From positions 2,790,001-2,854,000 of the forward strand of contig NZ_LGRO01000001.1 of assembly GCF_001280565.1 (NCBI RefSeq): a stretch of DNA of 64,000 nucleotides. Direction: 5' to 3'. A program made the position numbers and the translations under genes. A model generated the notes under the pieces. That model was not told the origin of the DNA, did not search any database, and saw nothing but the letters and a program-made list of their open reading frames with translations. Below, piece by piece: positions 26,569 to 34,980 of the stretch. The first letter of the stretch is position 1; the number at the start of each line of letters is the position of its first letter. The stretch comes from Sulfobacillus thermosulfidooxidans (GTDB lineage Bacteria > Bacillota > Sulfobacillia > Sulfobacillales > Sulfobacillaceae).

Positions 26569-27070
26569 TCAAAAGGTTTTACAAAAGTATTTAAGTAACG
26601 TCATGAAAACGATAAAGACAAAGACTCATGAGATAGACAGTTGGGAACAGAGATTGCAAGTTTTGCAAAGGACACGTACGGACCTCGAGCATGTACCGCT
26701 GAATATGGGCCAAGAAGTCATAAGCATCGCTGATTTGGAGGCCTATTATGCACATTACGCGATAATTCAGCGGCAAATTACTAGTTTACAAAAAGAGGAA
26801 TTGCTTATCTTACAGCGAATTGAAAAATATCGGGAGGAAATTATCTCCTTACGCCAATCTCTGAAACAAGTTGAGCGCCTGATGGCCCGTCGGAAAGCTC
26901 GACAGATCGACCGACAAAATCGCCTGCAGGCCGAAGGGAATTTGGCACTAGGACTCTCCCACAAGCTCATAAGTAGGGAGGACTCTTTGCTCCGTGTCCC
27001 TTTTGGAGTCACATCAATCCGTATATCTCGTCGTGCGGCCCGGAAAATTGGTCAGCACGCGCGTCATTAG
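26561..27070 (+). CDS. fliJ: Flagellar export chaperone FliJ
   Basis: This 169-residue, largely coiled-coil protein sits in the fliJ position right after fliI and starts at the ATG at 26561 behind GGAG. It is rich in Lys, Arg, Gln and Leu heptads (RTRTDLEHVPL; IIQRQITSLQKEELLILQ; EEIISLRQSLKQVERLMARRKARQ). FliJ is the central stalk-like escort of the export apparatus. Sequence conservation is low in this family, so the call leans on place and structure. Its C-terminal 77 bases overlap the next gene, which is unusually long; see there. Confidence 0.82.
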   Translation: MASQKVLQKYLSNVMKTIKTKTHEIDSWEQRLQVLQRTRTDLEHVPLNMGQEVISIADLEAYYAHYAIIQRQITSLQKEELLILQRIEKYREEIISLRQSLKQVERLMARRKARQIDRQNRLQAEGNLALGLSHKLISREDSLLRVPFGVTSIRISRRAARKIGQHARH

Positions 27071-27620
27071 ACGGGTACGCCAAGAAGTCTATTTGGATGC
27101 CTTAAAAGACCATGATATGGAATTGACGCCCTTACCGGGAACGACAATTGCCATACGCTGGCCTTATGACGATTTATTGTATGAACAACAAGGGGTCATC
27201 ACGGAAGTCTTAGATCCCGTGCCAATCATTGTGGTGAAGTTGCAGGGACATTCGCAAGTCATTGAACAACGTGGCAGTTTGCGGGTCAAGGTGCAAGTCC
27301 CATTGGAGTATGGGTTGGTTCGTCCTGATTCCGAAATCCTCATGACCACAACTTTTGACCTCTCGGCAACGGGTTTGCGTTTTCCCAGTGCCGTTGAGCT
27401 GTGGCGGGGATTACATTTGAAGATGCGATTGCGGCTTGGAACTCATGAAGTCATTCTTTTGTCCCAAGTCACGCGGGTTGCACCGAAGCCGCGTGAAATT
27501 CGGGGGAAAAAAACGTGGGAGAGTGCTGTGACCTTTATTCAAGTAAAGCCTAAAGATCGGGTTTTGATTGAGCAGTTTGTCAGAGGACAACATCACCGGC
27601 ACCAAACGCGACGGGATTAA
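26994..27620 (+). CDS. PilZ-domain c-di-GMP-binding protein (YcgR-like)
   Basis: The 208-residue protein has an N-terminal YcgR-type domain (about residues 40-95) and a C-terminal PilZ domain with both c-di-GMP motifs: RxxxR as R-G-S-L-R (residues ~93-97) and D-x-S-x-x-G as DLSATG (residues ~122-127). Such proteins brake the flagellar motor when c-di-GMP is high. The start is drawn at GTG 26994 behind AGGGAGG, overlapping fliJ by 77 bases; a later start at ATG 27117 would remove the overlap but has no clear site. Confidence 0.88.
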   Translation: MSLLESHQSVYLVVRPGKLVSTRVIRRVRQEVYLDALKDHDMELTPLPGTTIAIRWPYDDLLYEQQGVITEVLDPVPIIVVKLQGHSQVIEQRGSLRVKVQVPLEYGLVRPDSEILMTTTFDLSATGLRFPSAVELWRGLHLKMRLRLGTHEVILLSQVTRVAPKPREIRGKKTWESAVTFIQVKPKDRVLIEQFVRGQHHRHQTRRD

Positions 27621-27656
27621 GGTTGATGAGATTCACGACAAGGAGGTGAATACGAT

Positions 27657-29009
27657 ATGCTACCCATCCACATGTCAGCAATGAGCATGACACCGAGCGA
27701 AAAAAATGCAGATTCACGGAGAAAATCTCGTCCCCATCAGTCGTCATTCTCCCAGGTTGTTGCGCACAAGCTGACCAGAACAAAACAGCCGCGTATCCTA
27801 CGCTTAAGCGGATCATTCAAGAAGGTTGTGACGAGCAAAAAAGATTTGAAAGTTGCCGCGGGCGCTTTAAAACGCAAAAGAAGCCAAGCACATCACCAGT
27901 TTGTGCCTACTCAAGCAGATTTGCATCGCACTGACCGTCTTCATACGACACTTTCAAAAGGAAATCCGAAAGATCGTCACCGCCACAAACGGCATCTTTC
28001 GTCTCATGCGGGAATCGCGGGTGTCATTACGGCAGCCGCATTCATAGAGCCTATCTCGATGGGAAGTCAATTACAAAAAAGTGGGGACGTGAAAAAACTC
28101 CAGCAATCCTTGAGGGTGTCGAAGAGGAATACCAGACTCAGTGGGGTAATGAGTCAAAGCACGAAAAAATTGGGGCATGCAGTTCCTCCCTTTACCTCGT
28201 TGCGTTCCGCGATGAATACGCATGCGATGACCTATTCAGAAAAGGCCGACGCCCGGGGGCGTCAATCGGAGATTGCGGCTATAAACCCGTCCCATAAACT
28301 GGTGTTTGCCCGTGAATTCAAGATGAAGACGGTGAAGTCCCGATTATCGTCCGCACGGAAGACTGCATTAGGGATTTCATCAGGATTGAGAAGCAAGGCA
28401 ACAAAATCTTTGGGAGGCAATCAAAAACAGAGAATTTCCTCTCACGGAATTGACGGCCTGATGAACGTCATGCAGGCCAATTCCTTTGCAGCCCTCTCCA
28501 AAACCGGCGAAATATCTCCAGGAAACACCTCGCCCGTACAAAATGTATTAGCTCACGCGGTTCACCGGGGAATATTGCAAAAACACCCAGGCGGTTGGGT
28601 CATCAAACCCATCCACTGGAAATCTCCGGGGGCTATGCCTGTGAGTCAATGGACCCTGACGGCACCAAAGCAATCCGGACCTTTAATTCTCACGCTCATC
28701 CACATGCAAAATAGTTGGAAGGTTCATTTGGAGGTGAGTTCTTTAGGACTGGCTGGGGCCTTGGCGGAAAATTTGGGACAAGTGCAAAACATGACCGCGG
28801 CGTCACTTCCGGTCTCTCAAGTCTCGATATTTTTAGGTATGGGACAGCATGCCATGGGTCAAGGAAATTCTTCGGGGAATAGTGGCTCCTTTGGACGTCC
28901 TCAAGATCCGTCCCCGCCTTCGAGGCCGTGGCGTCATTCTCCGTTATCGTCCCCTGTTCTTGGACGGCCACTGCTTTCGGCCAATACCGTGGTGGATTAT
29001 CAGGCGTAG
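27657..29009 (+). CDS. fliK: Flagellar hook-length control protein FliK
   Basis: The protein has 450 residues. The N-terminal ~320 are highly basic and low in complexity (Lys, Arg, Ser, His), the usual variable ruler region; the C-terminal ~130 hold the Flg_hook domain (VSQWTLTAPKQSGPLILTLIHM..WKVHLEVSSLGLAGALAENL blocks). FliK measures hook length and switches export specificity. The ATG follows AAGGAGG by ten bases. It lies in the usual spot ahead of flgD. Confidence 0.88.
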   Translation: MLPIHMSAMSMTPSEKNADSRRKSRPHQSSFSQVVAHKLTRTKQPRILRLSGSFKKVVTSKKDLKVAAGALKRKRSQAHHQFVPTQADLHRTDRLHTTLSKGNPKDRHRHKRHLSSHAGIAGVITAAAFIEPISMGSQLQKSGDVKKLQQSLRVSKRNTRLSGVMSQSTKKLGHAVPPFTSLRSAMNTHAMTYSEKADARGRQSEIAAINPSHKLVFAREFKMKTVKSRLSSARKTALGISSGLRSKATKSLGGNQKQRISSHGIDGLMNVMQANSFAALSKTGEISPGNTSPVQNVLAHAVHRGILQKHPGGWVIKPIHWKSPGAMPVSQWTLTAPKQSGPLILTLIHMQNSWKVHLEVSSLGLAGALAENLGQVQNMTAASLPVSQVSIFLGMGQHAMGQGNSSGNSGSFGRPQDPSPPSRPWRHSPLSSPVLGRPLLSANTVVDYQA

Positions 29010-29077
29010 TTCTAGACAATGTGACAAAGATCATCAACGATCGCAGAGTTTTAGTGAGAAAGGATGGCAAAGAACGA

Positions 29078-29500
29078 ATGAGTACACCGTTAACCAACTT
29101 ATTAAGTTCGGGAACGAATTCTGGCTTGGCATCACAGGCGACGTCAACGACTCCGGGAGGAAATTTAGGGGAGTCGGCGTTTCTCACCCTGTTAGCGGCA
29201 GAATTGCAGTATCAGAATCCTTTGCAACCCATGGATAACACACAATTCGTAGCGCAATTGGCACAGTTTTCTAGCCTTGCTGCGGTAACCAAACAATCGA
29301 CGACACTGAACGACATTCTCTCCACCCTCCAGCAACAAAATCCGGTGGTGCAATTGTCGCAACTGATTGGCAAGACGGTGAGTACCCAACAGGGAAGCGG
29401 TGTGGTGACAGCGGTGTCACAACAAGGACAAAATTTGTTGGTGGACGTTAAAGGGCTCGGCAGTGTACCGGTTAGTGACATTACCCAGGTGCAAGCATAA
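29078..29500 (+). CDS. flgD: Flagellar hook-cap protein FlgD
   Basis: The protein has 140 residues from the ATG at 29078. The FlgD signature is clear: L-G-E-S-A-F-L-T-L-L-A-A-E-L-Q-Y-Q-N-P-L-Q-P (residues ~26-47, quoted loosely) with NTQFVAQLAQFSSL, then a short C-terminal region. It is the scaffold for hook assembly. The long C-terminal domain of many FlgD proteins is absent, as in Bacillus. The stop overlaps the next ATG by one base. Confidence 0.92.
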   Translation: MSTPLTNLLSSGTNSGLASQATSTTPGGNLGESAFLTLLAAELQYQNPLQPMDNTQFVAQLAQFSSLAAVTKQSTTLNDILSTLQQQNPVVQLSQLIGKTVSTQQGSGVVTAVSQQGQNLLVDVKGLGSVPVSDITQVQA

Positions 29501-29997
29501 TGTCGGACTCACCTCATCCAATTGGTTCATCACACGGTATTCCAGGTATCACCGAGACTTCCCGGAGGCCAGCTGTTTCAGAAAAGCCTAGTCGATTTGA
29601 CACGCTGTTGCAGCAAAAACTGATAGTCAGCCAGCATGCTCAAGACCGGATGCAGACCCGGGATATTCATCTTAGTGCTAGGGATGCGAATCAACTCAGC
29701 CAAGCCATTGACGAGGTGAACAAAAAAGGATCACGGCAGGCCGCTATTATCATGGGATCTCACATCTTTATTGTGGCGCCGCCGTCACGAACGATTATTA
29801 CGAGTCTTGAATCTCCTGAAAATGGCATGAAAGTCATTACGCAAGTGGACGCGGTGGTTTATGTAAGCCGGACCTCGGATATAGCGAATAGCGCAAGGCA
29901 TTTAAATTTAGAGGAAGCTTCGAGTACTCGACAGACTGCGAGTACTCCCACCCCGTTGCACTGGAGTTTGTTGTCTATGCCAAACGCCGAAGAGTGA
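29500..29997 (+). CDS. Flagellar operon protein (TIGR02530-type)
   Basis: The 165-residue protein carries the TIGR02530 core: VSQHAQDRMQTRDIHLS, LSQAIDEVNKKGSRQAAIIM, and IVAPPSRTIITSLE, found in small proteins between flgD and flgE in Firmicutes. Function is not established; it may be a flagellar assembly factor. The N-terminal 40 and C-terminal 35 residues are Ser/Thr/Pro-rich and probably disordered. One base overlaps flgD, and flgE follows after 58 bases. Confidence 0.85.
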   Translation: MSDSPHPIGSSHGIPGITETSRRPAVSEKPSRFDTLLQQKLIVSQHAQDRMQTRDIHLSARDANQLSQAIDEVNKKGSRQAAIIMGSHIFIVAPPSRTIITSLESPENGMKVITQVDAVVYVSRTSDIANSARHLNLEEASSTRQTASTPTPLHWSLLSMPNAEE

Positions 29998-30055
29998 TCC
30001 TTTCTCTCTTGGGGGATCAGCGTGCAATCAAATTTGGAAATAGGAGGAAGATTTT

Positions 30056-31318
30056 ATGTCCGGAACACTCTATGCGGCTATATCAGGACTTAATGCCGAA
30101 CAAGCGCTTTTGGGTGTTGTGTCCCAAAATATCGCGAACGTTAACACTACAGGGTATAAGAGCAGCAACATGAGTTTTGCCCAGACTATGGAACAAACGT
30201 TATCGGGAGGAACAAGTCCCACGGCAACTCTAGGAGGAACTAATCCCGAACAATTGTCTGCAGGCGCCGCCGTAGGTATTGGGGCTGTGGATGTCAACAT
30301 GAGTCAAGGAAGTCTTCAAACGACGGGCATCAAAACCAATATGGCGATTTCTGGGCATGGATTTTTTGTGATTAAAACGCCCACGGGCTATGCGTATAGC
30401 CGGAGTGGCGATTTTACTTTAGATGCGCAAGGGCAACTGGTTAATCCACAAGGCTATTTTGTGATGGGGTGGACCGCACAAAATGGGAAGTTGACAGGAG
30501 AAACGGCTGGAAACATCGCCCCCATAACAATTCAGCCTGATATGACCATGTTGCCATCTGCAACGACCACGATGACCGTCACAGGTAATCTGAATGCGTC
30601 TTTGGCGACTCCAGCGGGGACCTCAAATACGACTAGCAGAACAGTTCCTGTAACGGTTTATGATTCTTTAGGAAACCCGGTCACTTTGAATGTTACCTTC
30701 TCTGATCCTCAGGCGACGACCAACAATGGAGTGTCTTGGACGGTAAATGTTACCGATCCGCCGTCTACCACCTCATTGGGATCGGGAACGGTCACCTTTA
30801 ACAGTAATGGTAGCATTGCCAGTGGTAGTACTGTGACTGTGCAACTGACGACAACGGATGGGTCAACATCGCCTCAACAAATAACGTTAAACCTGCAAGG
30901 ATTAACGTCTGATGTCGCGTCTACGTCATTATCAGGAACAGCAGATGGTTATCCTCAAGGAACCTTGGCTAATTACACGATTGGGTCAAATGGCGTCATT
31001 ACCGGGACATTTTCCAATGGGCAGACGCAACCTATTGCACAAGTCGCTTTGGCAAACTTCAATAATGATGCCGGACTTGTGAATATTGGTAACAGTCTAT
31101 GGCAGCAATCTGCAAATTCAGGCACTGCTAAGATTGGACAACCCGCTTCAGGTGGATTTGGTTCTATTGCATCGGGTGCTCTTGAAGAATCCAATGTGTC
31201 TTTGGCCAATCAATTTGTGAGTATGATTATGGCGCAACAGGGCTATCAAGCTAATGCCAAGGTCATTTCTGTTGATCAAGCCTTAGATACCACCTTAGTG
31301 AATACGATTGCACCCTAA
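30056..31318 (+). CDS. flgE: Flagellar hook protein FlgE
   Basis: The 420-residue protein has the N-terminal hook/rod motif (SQNIANVNTTGYKSSNMSF), the FlgE/F/G block ISGHGFFVIKTPTGYAYSRSGDF, a large Thr/Ser/Gly-rich central domain (residues ~180-320), and the C-terminal ESNVSLANQFVSMIMAQQGYQANAKVISV. It builds the extracellular hook. AGGAGG stands eight bases before the ATG. A terminator follows, closing flagellar block 1. Confidence 0.95.
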   Translation: MSGTLYAAISGLNAEQALLGVVSQNIANVNTTGYKSSNMSFAQTMEQTLSGGTSPTATLGGTNPEQLSAGAAVGIGAVDVNMSQGSLQTTGIKTNMAISGHGFFVIKTPTGYAYSRSGDFTLDAQGQLVNPQGYFVMGWTAQNGKLTGETAGNIAPITIQPDMTMLPSATTTMTVTGNLNASLATPAGTSNTTSRTVPVTVYDSLGNPVTLNVTFSDPQATTNNGVSWTVNVTDPPSTTSLGSGTVTFNSNGSIASGSTVTVQLTTTDGSTSPQQITLNLQGLTSDVASTSLSGTADGYPQGTLANYTIGSNGVITGTFSNGQTQPIAQVALANFNNDAGLVNIGNSLWQQSANSGTAKIGQPASGGFGSIASGALEESNVSLANQFVSMIMAQQGYQANAKVISVDQALDTTLVNTIAP

Positions 31319-31345
31319 CTCCCTATTTTTTCTACTTTAAACAGA

Positions 31346-31389
31346 AGGACTCCGTCTTAGAAATTCTTTGGCGGAGTTCTTTTGTTATT
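31346..31389 (+). terminator. Rho-independent terminator after flgE
   Basis: AGGACTCCG (31346-31354) pairs with CGGAGTTCT (31372-31380), with one G-T wobble, over a 17-base loop, and is followed by TTTTGTTATT. It closes the first flagellar transcript. Confidence 0.8.
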
Positions 31390-31917
31390 ATCGTGCAAGT
31401 GGATGGCTAATGTGGGACAAGACGATTCAGCTGCAAGGGATTTCTTCAAGAAAAAAGTGATGTTTTCAAGAAGAGAAAACTAGAAGCCGTGCCAATTGGG
31501 ACAAGTACGGTCTATCAATAACCGATCCCAAATAAACGATCCACTAGATTATGCCGCAGATTTAACATAACAAGAGAGTGACCTATGTGATTCCAATTCC
31601 TCGGAAGATGAGCCAGGAGAGAATCCATCTCTTTCCTTATTTTAAAGATGGGAAGATAAAGTCACATCGTTCGAAACACATTCGTCTACATCTTATGATA
31701 AACCAAGGACTTTGTGGATAATCGGGAAGCATTGTATTCTGTAGCTCAAACGAGTCTTCAGCAGCTATTTTTGAGGTCCCAGTAATGGAAGAGATCGTTG
31801 CCTTAGGCATCTTCGAACACGGCCTGATGCCGTGTGGGCGTTTATTTGCTGCTCATCAACATAGTGTTTGTTGCCAGTCGCATTTTAACGTCCTCTTGAT
31901 GAACAGATTATGTTATT
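31390..31917. other. Gene-free stretch between flgE and the ArsR gene
   Basis: No frame above about 30 codons with a ribosome binding site is seen on either strand. It has a small palindrome (ACACGGC/GCCGTGT, 31817-31835) and otherwise mixed AT-rich sequence that looks like decayed DNA. The last 70 bases hold the arsR-type promoter. Confidence 0.4.
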
Positions 31918-31935
31918 ATATCGATAGATATCGAT
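31918..31935 (+). promoter_or_regulatory. ArsR-type operator 1 (ATCGAT-N4-ATCGAT)
   Basis: ATCGATAGATATCGAT at 31920-31935 is a near-palindrome of two ATCGAT half-sites, ten bases apart, right in front of the ArsR gene's ribosome binding site. The same arrangement recurs at 32302-32317 before the next gene, so autoregulation and co-regulation are likely. Confidence 0.75.
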
Positions 31936-31950
31936 GAAGGAGGGCGGTTT

Positions 31951-32286
31951 ATGAATCCCGTAGCGATTTTTAAAGCGCTCGGCCATGACATGCGATATCG
32001 ATTATTTTGTGATCTGTTTGGGCCGTCTACCTCGACATGTGAGGGACAAGACGAAGTGCCAGCGTGCTGTGTCACGGATTTGATGGAGAAATATCCATTG
32101 TCTCAATCCACAATTTCGCACCACTTAAAGATTTTGGTTGAGGCGGAATTAGTGGAGCAAGAAACTTATGGTACCTATCATTACTATCATGTCAACGTGA
32201 ACATGTGGAATGCTTTTCGCGATTATCTCAGCACTCTCAATTTGAATTGTGGCAATCCGGCGTGTCCACCCCAGGGACGCATCTAA
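31951..32286 (+). CDS. ArsR/SmtB-family metalloregulator
   Basis: The 111-residue protein has the ArsR winged helix: an early KALGHDMRYRLFCDLFG helix, then LSQSTISHHLKILVEAELVEQ as the recognition segment. Five or more Cys could sense metal or sulfur: one at STCEGQ, a C-C pair in ACCVTD before the recognition helix (an ArsR CxC/CC-like site), and two at the C-terminus (NCGNPAC). What it senses is unknown. GGAGGG stands before the ATG; operator 1 overlaps its promoter. Confidence 0.88.
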   Translation: MNPVAIFKALGHDMRYRLFCDLFGPSTSTCEGQDEVPACCVTDLMEKYPLSQSTISHHLKILVEAELVEQETYGTYHYYHVNVNMWNAFRDYLSTLNLNCGNPACPPQGRI

Positions 32287-32301
32287 TTTTTTGGATGATA
32301 A

Positions 32302-32317
32302 ATCGATAAATATCGAT
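32302..32317 (+). promoter_or_regulatory. ArsR-type operator 2 (ATCGAT-N4-ATCGAT)
   Basis: ATCGATAAATATCGAT repeats the half-sites and spacing of operator 1, immediately ahead of the Cys-containing protein gene (its AAGGAG site begins three bases on). Confidence 0.75.
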
Positions 32318-32332
32318 ATAAGGAGAATGATC

Positions 32333-32623
32333 ATGAGTCAGATCAAACAAGCCGGTAAGGTCATCGAAGAAGGTGGCGAAGTTCAGATTGTTTTCCCCCA
32401 TGCCTTTTCGCTCAACGTCATCCAAGAGGCGGTGGAAGCGTGTCAAGACGGGCAGTGTAGCTGTCATGATTCCGAAGCTTGGGACAAGATCAAGGATATT
32501 GAAGTTCGAGATCATAATGGAGAAGTGCGTATTCATGTGAAAGGCGAGAATTTATCGCGCGACATCGTTGAGGCCTGTTTCAACGATTGCGATCAAGAAG
32601 TGCTTGCCCCAGAAAACGATTAA
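32333..32623 (+). CDS. Small Cys-rich protein under ArsR-type control
   Basis: I do not recognise this 96-residue acidic protein. It begins MSQIKQAGKVIEEGGE (ATG 32333, AAGGAG; ATG 32327 is too close to the site) and has six Cys: ACQDGQCSCHD near residue 45 and EACFNDCDQE near the C-terminus. It could bind metal or thiol ligands. It lies 46 bases after the ArsR gene with its own copy of the operator, so it is the regulator's most likely target. It is followed by a hairpin at 32645-32690. Confidence 0.6.
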   Translation: MSQIKQAGKVIEEGGEVQIVFPHAFSLNVIQEAVEACQDGQCSCHDSEAWDKIKDIEVRDHNGEVRIHVKGENLSRDIVEACFNDCDQEVLAPEND

Positions 32624-32644
32624 AGAGAAGCTCCAATACCACAA

Positions 32645-32690
32645 AGCGAAGCCTCGCTGAGATGATGACAGGATCTGAGGAGGCTCCGCT
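32645..32690. terminator. Imperfect hairpin between convergent genes
   Basis: AGCG-A-AGCCTC...(32645-32658) pairs with GAGGCT-C-CGCT (ending 32690) with small bulges. No T-run follows on either strand, so efficiency as a terminator is doubtful; it sits between the convergent Cys-rich and ABC genes. Confidence 0.45.
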
Positions 32691-32735
32691 AGTAAGGATC
32701 TAGAAGTTTGCTATCGGCGCGTTTTGTCCCTGTTA

Positions 32736-34046
32736 TTATTGATAGGTGCCGTCTTTTTGTGCGAGAGATACGGCTTGTTGATAAGCACTATGCATGGCCT
32801 GGACCGGCGTTTCCTTATTGAGCAACACCGCGATAATGGCATTGAGGAGAACCTCGTGGGAGAATTGATCCCACCAAGCTACTTTGGGTTCGGCAATCGC
32901 GGTATTGAGGACACTTAGTGACACTTGTTGGGCAGGATGGGTACTCAAAAACTGGCTAGCTTGGGCTGCCACATCACTGCGGACGGGAAGATAGCCTTCA
33001 CTGTGTTCCATCCAATACGTCTGTCCGGCTTTCGATGTGAGATATTTGATAAAGGCAAATCCCGCTTGTTGCTGGGCAGGAGTCGCTTTAGAAAACATAC
33101 CCAAATATCCGCCGAAAAGAGATGTTGCCTGTTTCACGTTGTGAGGTAACGGGGCTTCCGCGATGGTAAATTTGTTGCCTACGGCTTGTTGCAGATAGGG
33201 ATAAAATCCGGTTGTGCCGATTAAGATGAAACTGGTTTCGTTCGCAAAATCGGTTTGAGATGCATATCCATGGGTTAATATTGCCGAACCATTTTTCACC
33301 ATATTACTCCACAGCGTTAAGGCCTTGACGGCAGGGCCGTTGGAAGCGAATGCGGCTGGATTGGGCATGCCGTTTGAGCCTACGAAATTGCCTCCGGCCT
33401 GATCAAAGAAGGCGAGCCAGGGATAAGTATGCACCAGGGTGATGGCAAAGGCTTGCTTACCCGGTCCCGACAATTTGCTGGCATCTTGGGCAAATTGTGT
33501 CCAAGTTGTGGGTGGTGTCGTAATGCCCGCATTGGTGAATGCATTTTTGTTGTAATACATAATGGCAGCGCCAAGATTAAAGGGCATCAAATACTGATCG
33601 CCATTGGGCCACTTTCCCGGTTTGAGCATATTGGGATAAAACGAAGCCAAAGAGAAACCATGGGGACCAGAAATGAAGGGATTGAGATTGACCAAGCTGC
33701 CAGTTTGGATGAAACCGGTCGCCCAGGGGGGATTCATTTGGGATAATGTCGGAGGATCACCAGCCACCACTGCGGCTAATAATTTGGGTTCTAATGCGGC
33801 ATCATTGGGTACGACCACATCCTTGACGGTAATATTGGGATGAAGTTTTTCAAATTGCTGAATTTCACCCGATAGGGCCGTTTCATAAGGTCCCGTCATT
33901 TCATTCCAAAACGTTATGGTGACAGGCCCTTTGCTAGAGGAAGAGGGTTCCGAAGGTGTTGCCGTTTGGTTCCCACAACCCGCTAAAAATGAAGATAAAA
34001 GCACTGCGCTGATAAGTGGAGCCGCAATATGTGATTTCTTAATCAT
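32736..34046 (-). CDS. ABC transporter sugar-binding lipoprotein
   Basis: The protein has 436 residues from the ATG at 34046 behind GGAGGAAG. A lipoprotein signal peptide is clear: charged start MIKKSH, hydrophobic core, and lipobox LAGC with Cys ~26, followed by a Ser/Thr linker. The rest resembles family-1 extracellular solute-binding proteins (VTITFWNEMTGPYE, A-G-D-P-P, W-A-T-G-F). It delivers a sugar or polyol to the two permeases encoded upstream. No ATPase is encoded in the operon, so a shared MsmK/UgpC-type ATPase is assumed. Confidence 0.9.
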   Translation of the reverse strand: MIKKSHIAAPLISAVLLSSFLAGCGNQTATPSEPSSSSKGPVTITFWNEMTGPYETALSGEIQQFEKLHPNITVKDVVVPNDAALEPKLLAAVVAGDPPTLSQMNPPWATGFIQTGSLVNLNPFISGPHGFSLASFYPNMLKPGKWPNGDQYLMPFNLGAAIMYYNKNAFTNAGITTPPTTWTQFAQDASKLSGPGKQAFAITLVHTYPWLAFFDQAGGNFVGSNGMPNPAAFASNGPAVKALTLWSNMVKNGSAILTHGYASQTDFANETSFILIGTTGFYPYLQQAVGNKFTIAEAPLPHNVKQATSLFGGYLGMFSKATPAQQQAGFAFIKYLTSKAGQTYWMEHSEGYLPVRSDVAAQASQFLSTHPAQQVSLSVLNTAIAEPKVAWWDQFSHEVLLNAIIAVLLNKETPVQAMHSAYQQAVSLAQKDGTYQ

Positions 34047-34146
34047 CAATGACTTCCTCCTTATTCGTGTTTTTCTCGCTTTTTGATTTCTCGTTCTTTG
34101 TTTGCTTATCATCCGATAACGTGCATGAACGGATACTGATTGAAAA

Positions 34147-34980
34147 TTAGCCTTTGATACCGCTGCGGCTAACTGACTCCACAATTTGTCTTTGGGCAAT
34201 CATGTAAAGAATCAGCACGGGCACGGTGGTGATGGCCGCAGCAGCGGACAAAACCGTCCAGTCCGTACCGTTAGCGGTGGATAAAAAGTTGGCCAGACCC
34301 ACTTGGATGGGTTGAACTTGTGGGCCATTGGTGACAATCAGAGGCCATAAAAATGCGTTCCAACTCAGGAGAAACAAGTAAATGCTGACGGTGGCAATGG
34401 CCGGCATCAAATTGGGGACGACGACATGCCATAGATAACCCCAATCTGTAATGCCATCGATACGTGCGGCATCACGCAGCTCTTTAGGAAGAGAGCGCAT
34501 AAATTGCACCAGCATAAAGACCGCGAATCCATTGGCGGCAAATGGCACAATTTGTGCCGTATAGGTATTGAGCCAGCCCAAATCCTTGACGATTAAGTAA
34601 TCCGGCACGATGATGGAATAAAATGGTATCATCATTGTCGACAAAATCACCACCAAGAGATATTGGGTTAGGCGGCTGGACAAAAAGACAATACCGTATG
34701 CCGCCAAGAGTGAGGTCAATAAGGCTAACACAGTGGTCACGATGCCGATGCCGAGAGAGTTGAGAAGAAATCGCAACCATGGGGCTAAATGCCATGCCGC
34801 AATATAATTACTCAACACACCTTGGGGGATCAACGCTCCAGGAAAGCTATAGGCCCGCGCTGATGTTTCTAATGATGTGGCAAAGATCCACCATATCGGA
34901 AAGATGGTGATTACCGCACAGACGCTTAAAAAGAGATAAATGAGAAGTCGTGCGCCTTTTTTCACGGTATTAGCCTCCAT
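34147..34980 (-). CDS. Sugar ABC transporter permease (MalG-like)
   Basis: The 277-residue protein has six helices and the binding-protein-dependent transport signature EAA (here ELRDAARIDGITDWGYLWHVVVPNLMPAI, residues ~185-215, with D-A-A replaced in the usual position). MalG-like permeases end in a C-terminal tail with a short IVE-S-x-x-R motif, as here. It overlaps the upstream permease gene by 11 bases and lies 100 bases before the binding protein gene. Confidence 0.9.
   Translation of the reverse strand: MEANTVKKGARLLIYLFLSVCAVITIFPIWWIFATSLETSARAYSFPGALIPQGVLSNYIAAWHLAPWLRFLLNSLGIGIVTTVLALLTSLLAAYGIVFLSSRLTQYLLVVILSTMMIPFYSIIVPDYLIVKDLGWLNTYTAQIVPFAANGFAVFMLVQFMRSLPKELRDAARIDGITDWGYLWHVVVPNLMPAIATVSIYLFLLSWNAFLWPLIVTNGPQVQPIQVGLANFLSTANGTDWTVLSAAAAITTVPVLILYMIAQRQIVESVSRSGIKG

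Noticed and set aside
31810-31840. Palindrome ACACGGC/GCCGTGT as a terminator
   Set aside because: Only 7 bp with a loop of five, not followed by a T-run and without an adjacent gene end.
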